A stretch of 64,000 nt of DNA from NCBI GenBank assembly GCA_963774765.1, contig CAVZGP010000016.1, positions 29,468 through 93,467 on the forward strand, written 5' to 3'. The number at the start of each line of letters is the position of its first letter. Position 1 is the first letter of the stretch. A program made the position numbers and the translations under genes. Below, one piece after another: positions 59,926 through 64,000 of the stretch. The DNA comes from Sva-07 sp963774765. GTDB lineage: Bacteria; Actinomycetota; Acidimicrobiia; Acidimicrobiales; Ilumatobacteraceae. Below the pieces are notes generated by a model. The model made no database searches. It saw nothing but the letters and a program-made list of their open reading frames with translations, and was not told the DNA's origin.

Positions 59926-61296
59926 CCACGGGCCCGCCGATCGCCGACCTCGTCGTCGCCAACGCGCGCTGCGTCGCCACCGTCGACGCCGAGCGCCGCG
60001 AACTCGACGGTGGCTGGGTCACGATCACCGACGGACTCGTCAGCGGCGTCGGGACCGGCGCACCGCCCGCGGCCACGACGGTGCTCGATGCCACGGACTG
60101 CCTGGTCACCCCTGGCCTCGTCAACGCCCACCACCACCTGTTCCAGAACCTGACCCACGCGTTCCCGCCGATGACCGACAAGCCGTTGTTCGGCTGGCTG
60201 CAATCGCTGTATCCGCTGTGGCGAGGTCTCGACACCGAATCGGTCCACGTGTCGACCTGGGTCGGCCTCGCGGAGCTGGCGCTCGCGGGATGTACGACCT
60301 CGACCGACCATCTGTACCTCCATCCGCGCGGTGCCGGCGATCTGCTGACCGCCGAGATCGAGGCCGCTCGCGACCTCGGCGTGCGGTTCCACCCGACCCG
60401 CGGATCGATGTCGTTGTCGGAGAAGGACGGTGGGTTGCCGCCGGACGATGTCGTGGCCGACGACGACGAGATCCTCGCCGCCTGCGAGGAAGCGGTGCAG
60501 CGTCACCACGACCGGGCCTTCGGCGCCATGACGCGGGTCGCGCTGGCACCGTGCTCGCCGTTCAGCGTCACCGAAGACCTGATGGTGCGCACCGCCGAGC
60601 TGGCCGAACGGCTCGATGTGCGACTGCACACCCACTTCGCCGAGAACGCCGAAGACGACGCGTTCAGCCTGGCGACGTTCGGGTGTCGACCGATGGAGTA
60701 CCTCGAACGGACGGGGTGGTGCACCGACCGTACGTGGGTGGCGCACTGCGTGATGCCCGACCACGACGAGATCCAGCGGCTCGGTGCAGCGGGTGTCGGA
60801 GCGGCCCACTGCCCGTCGAGCAACATGATCCTGTCGTCGGGCATCGCTCCGGTCGTCGAGTTGCGCCGCGGCGGGCGTGCACGTGGGATTGGGCGTCGAC
60901 GGCTCGTCGTCGGCCGACGCCGCGTCGCTGTGGCTGGAAGCCCGCCAGGCGATGCTCCTGGCGAAGCTCCGCAACGGTGCCGGTGCCGGGACCGCGCGGA
61001 TGGTGTTGGAGATGGCGACGATCGGTGGGGCCGGATGCCTCGGCCGACTCGGCGAGATCGGATCGCTCTCGGTTGGCGCCGTCGGCGATGTTGCGGTGTG
61101 GCCGCTGACGGGGCCATCGTTCGCCGGTGCGGTGGCCGACCCGATCGAGGCGTGGTTGCGCTGCGGTCCCATCTCGGCGCGCCACACAGTTGTCGCCGGT
61201 CGCCCGGTTGTGCGTGACGGCTTGCTCGTCTCGTCGCTGGTGGAGGAGATGTTGGTCGCCCACGATCGGCTCGCCCGTCGCCTCCAAGGCGGGTGA
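59922..61296 (+). CDS. Amidohydrolase (8-oxoguanine deaminase / AtzB-like), frameshifted
   Basis: It starts with an ATGA overlap. The first frame ends its homology at about residue 316 (APVVELR), and the second continues GVHVGLGVDGSSSADAASLWLEARQAMLLAKLR. Removing one C at about 60866 rejoins them (AAGVHVGLGVDG), giving about 457 residues. Metal and catalytic residues are HHHLFQN (HxH), RLHTHFAE, VAHCVMPD and the Asp of GVDGSSS. It belongs to the TRZ/ATZ deaminase group; the likely substrate is an aminopurine or triazine-like ring. Confidence 0.82.
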
Positions 61297-61333
61297 CGCC
61301 AACCGTTGGTTCGAAGTGACCAGACTGTGCGTC

Positions 61334-62071
61334 GTGAGATCCCCCCGGTCACGCAGATCCTCGGTCGGCGTCACGCTCGTGATCGCGCTCGTCGCGCTGA
61401 CGGGCTGCTTCGGCGACCAGGCGGGTTCCACCGCGACCGGTGCCGACATGCCGCCGCCGGAGCTCGACGTGTCAGGCGATCCGGCCGCGATCAGCGGGGC
61501 GGCCGACGGGGTCGCAGAGCATGCGGGAGACATCGACTCGGTGGTGATGATCGGCGACTCGATCACCAAGGGCTCGACGGCGCATCTCGAGGAGCGCTTC
61601 GAACTGCTGGGCCTCGATCACACGATCGAGGCCGAGAACGGCAAGCGGATGGCCGTGTCGAATCGGGACAATCCGAGCGGAGCGTCGATCGCGCAGTTCG
61701 TCGCCGGCACCGATGACGACCACGCCAACGAGGTCTGGGTCGTGGCCCTCGGCACGAACGACGTCGGGCAGTACTCGAGCCCTGACGAGGTCGCTGCGGC
61801 GGTCAACGAGGCGCTGGCCTCGGTCCCCGACGACGCAGCACTCGTCTGGGTCGACACGTTCTACGGTGGTCGCGAGGAGCAGACCGAGGTGGTCAACTCG
61901 ATCATCCGTCAACGAGTGGAGCGGCGCGGCAACAGCATCATCGCCCCCTGGACCGCGTTCGTCGACAGCGAAGGCGTCTTGAGTTTCGACGGTGTCCATC
62001 CCACCACCGCCGGCACCGACGTGTTCGCCTTCGTCGTCGCCGACACCGTCAGCGCCTTCCTCGGCCGCTGA
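61334..62071 (+). CDS. SGNH-hydrolase lipoprotein
   Basis: A 245-residue protein from GTG 61334 (GTG 61316 also possible), with lipobox VALTGC. GDSL/SGNH blocks: MIGDSITKGS (catalytic Ser), GTNDVGQ (Asn), and DGVHPT (Asp-His). It is an extracytoplasmic esterase or acetyl-hydrolase of unknown substrate. Confidence 0.85.
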   Translation: MRSPRSRRSSVGVTLVIALVALTGCFGDQAGSTATGADMPPPELDVSGDPAAISGAADGVAEHAGDIDSVVMIGDSITKGSTAHLEERFELLGLDHTIEAENGKRMAVSNRDNPSGASIAQFVAGTDDDHANEVWVVALGTNDVGQYSSPDEVAAAVNEALASVPDDAALVWVDTFYGGREEQTEVVNSIIRQRVERRGNSIIAPWTAFVDSEGVLSFDGVHPTTAGTDVFAFVVADTVSAFLGR

Positions 62072-62100
62072 CCCACCGCCGAACAACGTGAGTTCGACGG

Positions 62101-62808
62101 TCAGCTGTCCCAGCGGGACTGACCAAATCGGTAGCCGACCGAGCGCACCGTCTGGATCAGGTTCGCGTGCTCCTCACCGAGCTTCCGCCAGCGCGGCGCG
62201 ACGTGCCACGTCGACGGTGCGGGTCGCCGCCGCAGTCATCTCGTTCAGCCCCACACCCTGCTGAGCAGCATCTCGCCGCGTGAACTGCTTCCTTGCCCGG
62301 GTTCTGCGCCAGGAACTTCAGCAGCTCGTACTCCATGTAGTCATGTCGAGCGGTCGACCCGCGATGGCGGCCTGATAGGTCTCGAGGTTGAGGTGTTCAG
62401 CTCGCCGTACTCGACCAGTTCGGCCCGATCACGTCGATGTCGCTCGCCAGCAAGTGGCGCAGGCCGGCTTCGAGTTCGGCGGATGGAACGGGGTCAGGCA
62501 GAAGTCGTCGAAGAGCTCATCGCGACGTTCGAGGTCGCCGAGCTGTGCGCCGCCGACGAGCAGCATCACCGGAAAGGCACGATCGCCGCCCTTGCGGAGG
62601 GTGCGCAGGAAGGCCGAACCGCCGTCGGATCGGTGCCGATGCGACACGATTGCGCCGGCCCCAACCGCCGGGCGGTGCGTGTTCGTCGCTGTCGCTTCCC
62701 GATACGGCCTTTCACGCGTAGCCGGCCAGGTCGAGCGTGCGCGCCAGCTCCGGCGTTCTGTCGGGTCGGCACGACGGCCACCATCGACTCGCGTGCGGTC
62801 ACGGTCAC
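62101..62808 (-). pseudogene. GlnR-like OmpR-family regulator, reading frame broken by indels
   Basis: Fragments in different minus-strand frames line up in order as one protein: MTVTARESMVAVVPTR (from GTG 62808), then FPVMLLVGGAQLGDLERRD, RHLLASDIDVIGP, LNLETYQAAIAGRPL, MEYELLKFLAQNPGK and ANLIQTVRSVGYRFGQSRWDS with stop at 62101. The C-terminal part is a PhoB-type winged helix. The receiver-like part shows no clear phospho-acceptor, as in orphan regulators such as GlnR. At least five frame changes occur. The GTG overlaps the glnA stop (GTGA). Either low-quality sequence or a real pseudogene. Confidence 0.75.
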
Positions 62809-64000
62809 AACGTCCCGAGATAACGGTCCCGCTCGAACGGGTGACCTGCGTCTTGTACGCGCGCCACTCGCTGCGTTTGTTGCGCAGGACCACTCGAAGA
62901 TGCTGCTCGCCGAGCGCCTCTTGGACGAGCGTCGAGTTTTCCGTCACCATAACGCATCGTTGAGCGATCGCGGAAGCTGGCGGATGCCGAGCTTGGCGAG
63001 CACGTCGTCGCCGATCTCGAACAGATTGGCATCGGCCTCGTCGGGAAGCTCGTACCCCTCGCGGACACCGCGCATGCCCGCCGGCCAGCGTCAGGCTGAA
63101 GGCGAGGCTCAGGGGTTGCAGGCCGGATCGGCCGAGCGGTACTCGATGCGTGTCGCCATCGGGTTGCTCGCGTTTGGGATCGGCACCCGGATCAGGCCGC
63201 TGCGGTTGTTGCGTGCCCAACTGATGTGCACCGGTGCCTCGAAGCCGGGGACGAGCCGCTTGTAGCTGTTGACCGTCTGGTTGGTGACGGCGCGTGATCA
63301 TCGGCGGCGTGATGGAGCATGCCCGCCATGAACGCCTTCGCCGTTGGCGACAGATGGATGCGTCGTCGGTGTCGTCAAGGAGCAGGCGTTGTCGTCGCCG
63401 CGGAGAGCGAGAGGTGGACATGCATGCCGGAGCCCTGGACGCCTTGAGTGGCTTGGGCATGAACGTTGCGTGCACCCCGTGATGCGAGGCCCACCTCGCG
63501 GACGGCGAGCCGGAACGTCATCATGCTGTCGGCCATCGTCGAGCGCATCGGTGCGGCGCAGGTTGATCTCCGTGCTGGCCCGGAGCGTCCTCGTGGAAGC
63601 TGACTCGACCGGGGTGCTCCCGAGCGCTTCGAGCGTGCGGATCGTCTTCTTGCGCAGCTCGCCGGTGACGTCGCTGGTCGGTGATCGAAGTAGCCGCCCT
63701 GATCGATCGGTTCCTGGCGGCTCGCCGGGTAGAGCGGTTCGAAGTAGAAGTTACTCGACGTCGGCGCGACGTAGAACGTCGACCCGTCGTCGTGGGCAGC
63801 TTGCACGTGACGGCGCAGCACCTGACGTCGATCGCCTCGAACGGCGTGCCGTCGAGGTCGTCGATGTCGCAGAAGATGCGTGCTTCGGCGACCTTCGGTC
63901 ACCCCCGCGAAGCAGTCGAACGTGGTCGGGGCGTGGCAGGCCAGACGTCGGCTTCCTGCACACGCGAGAATCCGTCGATCGACGAGCCGTCGAAGGTCAT
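62805..64000 (-). pseudogene. glnA: Glutamine synthetase, 5' truncated and broken by indels
   Basis: Minus-strand fragments in all three frames follow GS order from the right edge: MTFDGSSIDGFSRVQEADV, ARIFCDIDDLDGTP, DDGSTFYVAP, EPIDQGGYFDH, TIRTLEALG, HEDAPGQHE, MADSMMTFRLAVREV, HATFMPKPLKGVQGSGMHVHLSLS, NSYKRLVPGFEAPVH, NNRSGLIRVPIP, ELPDEADANLFEIGDD, RNKRSEWRAYKTQVT and ERDRYLGTL, stop at 62805. Catalytic segments (HED-x-PGQHE, KP, NNRSG) are conserved. More than ten frame changes are needed, several being one-base losses in short homopolymers (for example CCCC read as CCC near 62843). The gene continues beyond the window. Confidence 0.85.

Noticed and set aside
62372..63265. Plus-strand open frames at the right edge
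   Set aside because: They are shadows of the broken minus-strand glnA and regulator genes, recognisable by conserved GS segments on the minus strand.

Overview
The window is high-GC bacterial DNA with tightly packed, often 4-nt-overlapping genes. WhiB, a GlnR-like orphan regulator beside glutamine synthetase, actinobacterial-type Tad pili, an MglA-like G protein gene with a Roadblock partner, and aa3 oxidase genes with a subunit II carrying a fused cytochrome c domain together suggest an actinobacterium. My best guess is class Acidimicrobiia, close to Ilumatobacter; this is inference from gene content, with no database search.

Layout. 1-5.0 kb: the 3' end of a PA14-repeat surface protein, an ABC exporter, a secreted peptidase-like lipoprotein and tRNA-Ser(CGA). 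5.3-7.9 kb: a Roadblock / MglA-like GTPase / PATAN-like operon. 8.0-10 kb: tadA, tRNA-Ser(GGA), SRP RNA and a 5'-3' exonuclease. 10.2-19.1 kb: a type IVa pilus cluster (coiled-coil protein, pilB, pilC, pilD, pilT, a DUF429 gene, a second coiled-coil protein, two pilins). 19.4-29.4 kb: a complete Tad pilus operon on the minus strand with a large LysM-BTAD protein downstream. 29.7-30.5 kb: DUF2017 and clpS. 30.7-40.4 kb: heme biosynthesis and cytochrome oxidase. This stretch holds ctaB, a subunit I-like and a subunit III-like gene that have lost all recognisable cofactor-ligand residues, a frameshifted membrane protein, and then the true ctaC, ctaD, ctaE, subunit IV and ctaG genes. 40.4-48 kb: serS, pdxH, a two-component system, a gamma-polyglutamate-hydrolase-like gene, orn, a quinone oxidoreductase and a glycosyltransferase. 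48-62 kb: whiB, a thioredoxin/CcdA pair, a CoA-transferase, a NUDIX hydrolase, an Fe-S module (mrp, a sufR-like regulator, an A-type carrier), ridA, tag, a decarboxylase, an amidohydrolase and an SGNH lipoprotein. 62.1-64.0 kb: glutamine synthetase and a GlnR-like regulator on the minus strand, both broken by many indels.

Three observations stand out. First, genes 31750-33977 encode oxidase subunit I and III paralogs in which all six metal-ligating histidines of subunit I are replaced, mostly by glutamine. Second, a 40-bp palindrome family occurs 15 times between genes; neighbouring copies sit at a strict 60-61 bp pitch, often between convergent genes. Third, four sigma-28/WhiG-like promoters (TCAA, 15-16 nt, GCCGAT-like) precede the MglA-module operon, the pilB operon, a coiled-coil gene and pilA, which suggests one shared regulon for pilus assembly and its G-protein switch. 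Single-base frameshifts at about 34535, 59090 and 60866, and the dense indels after 62.1 kb, may be sequencing errors.
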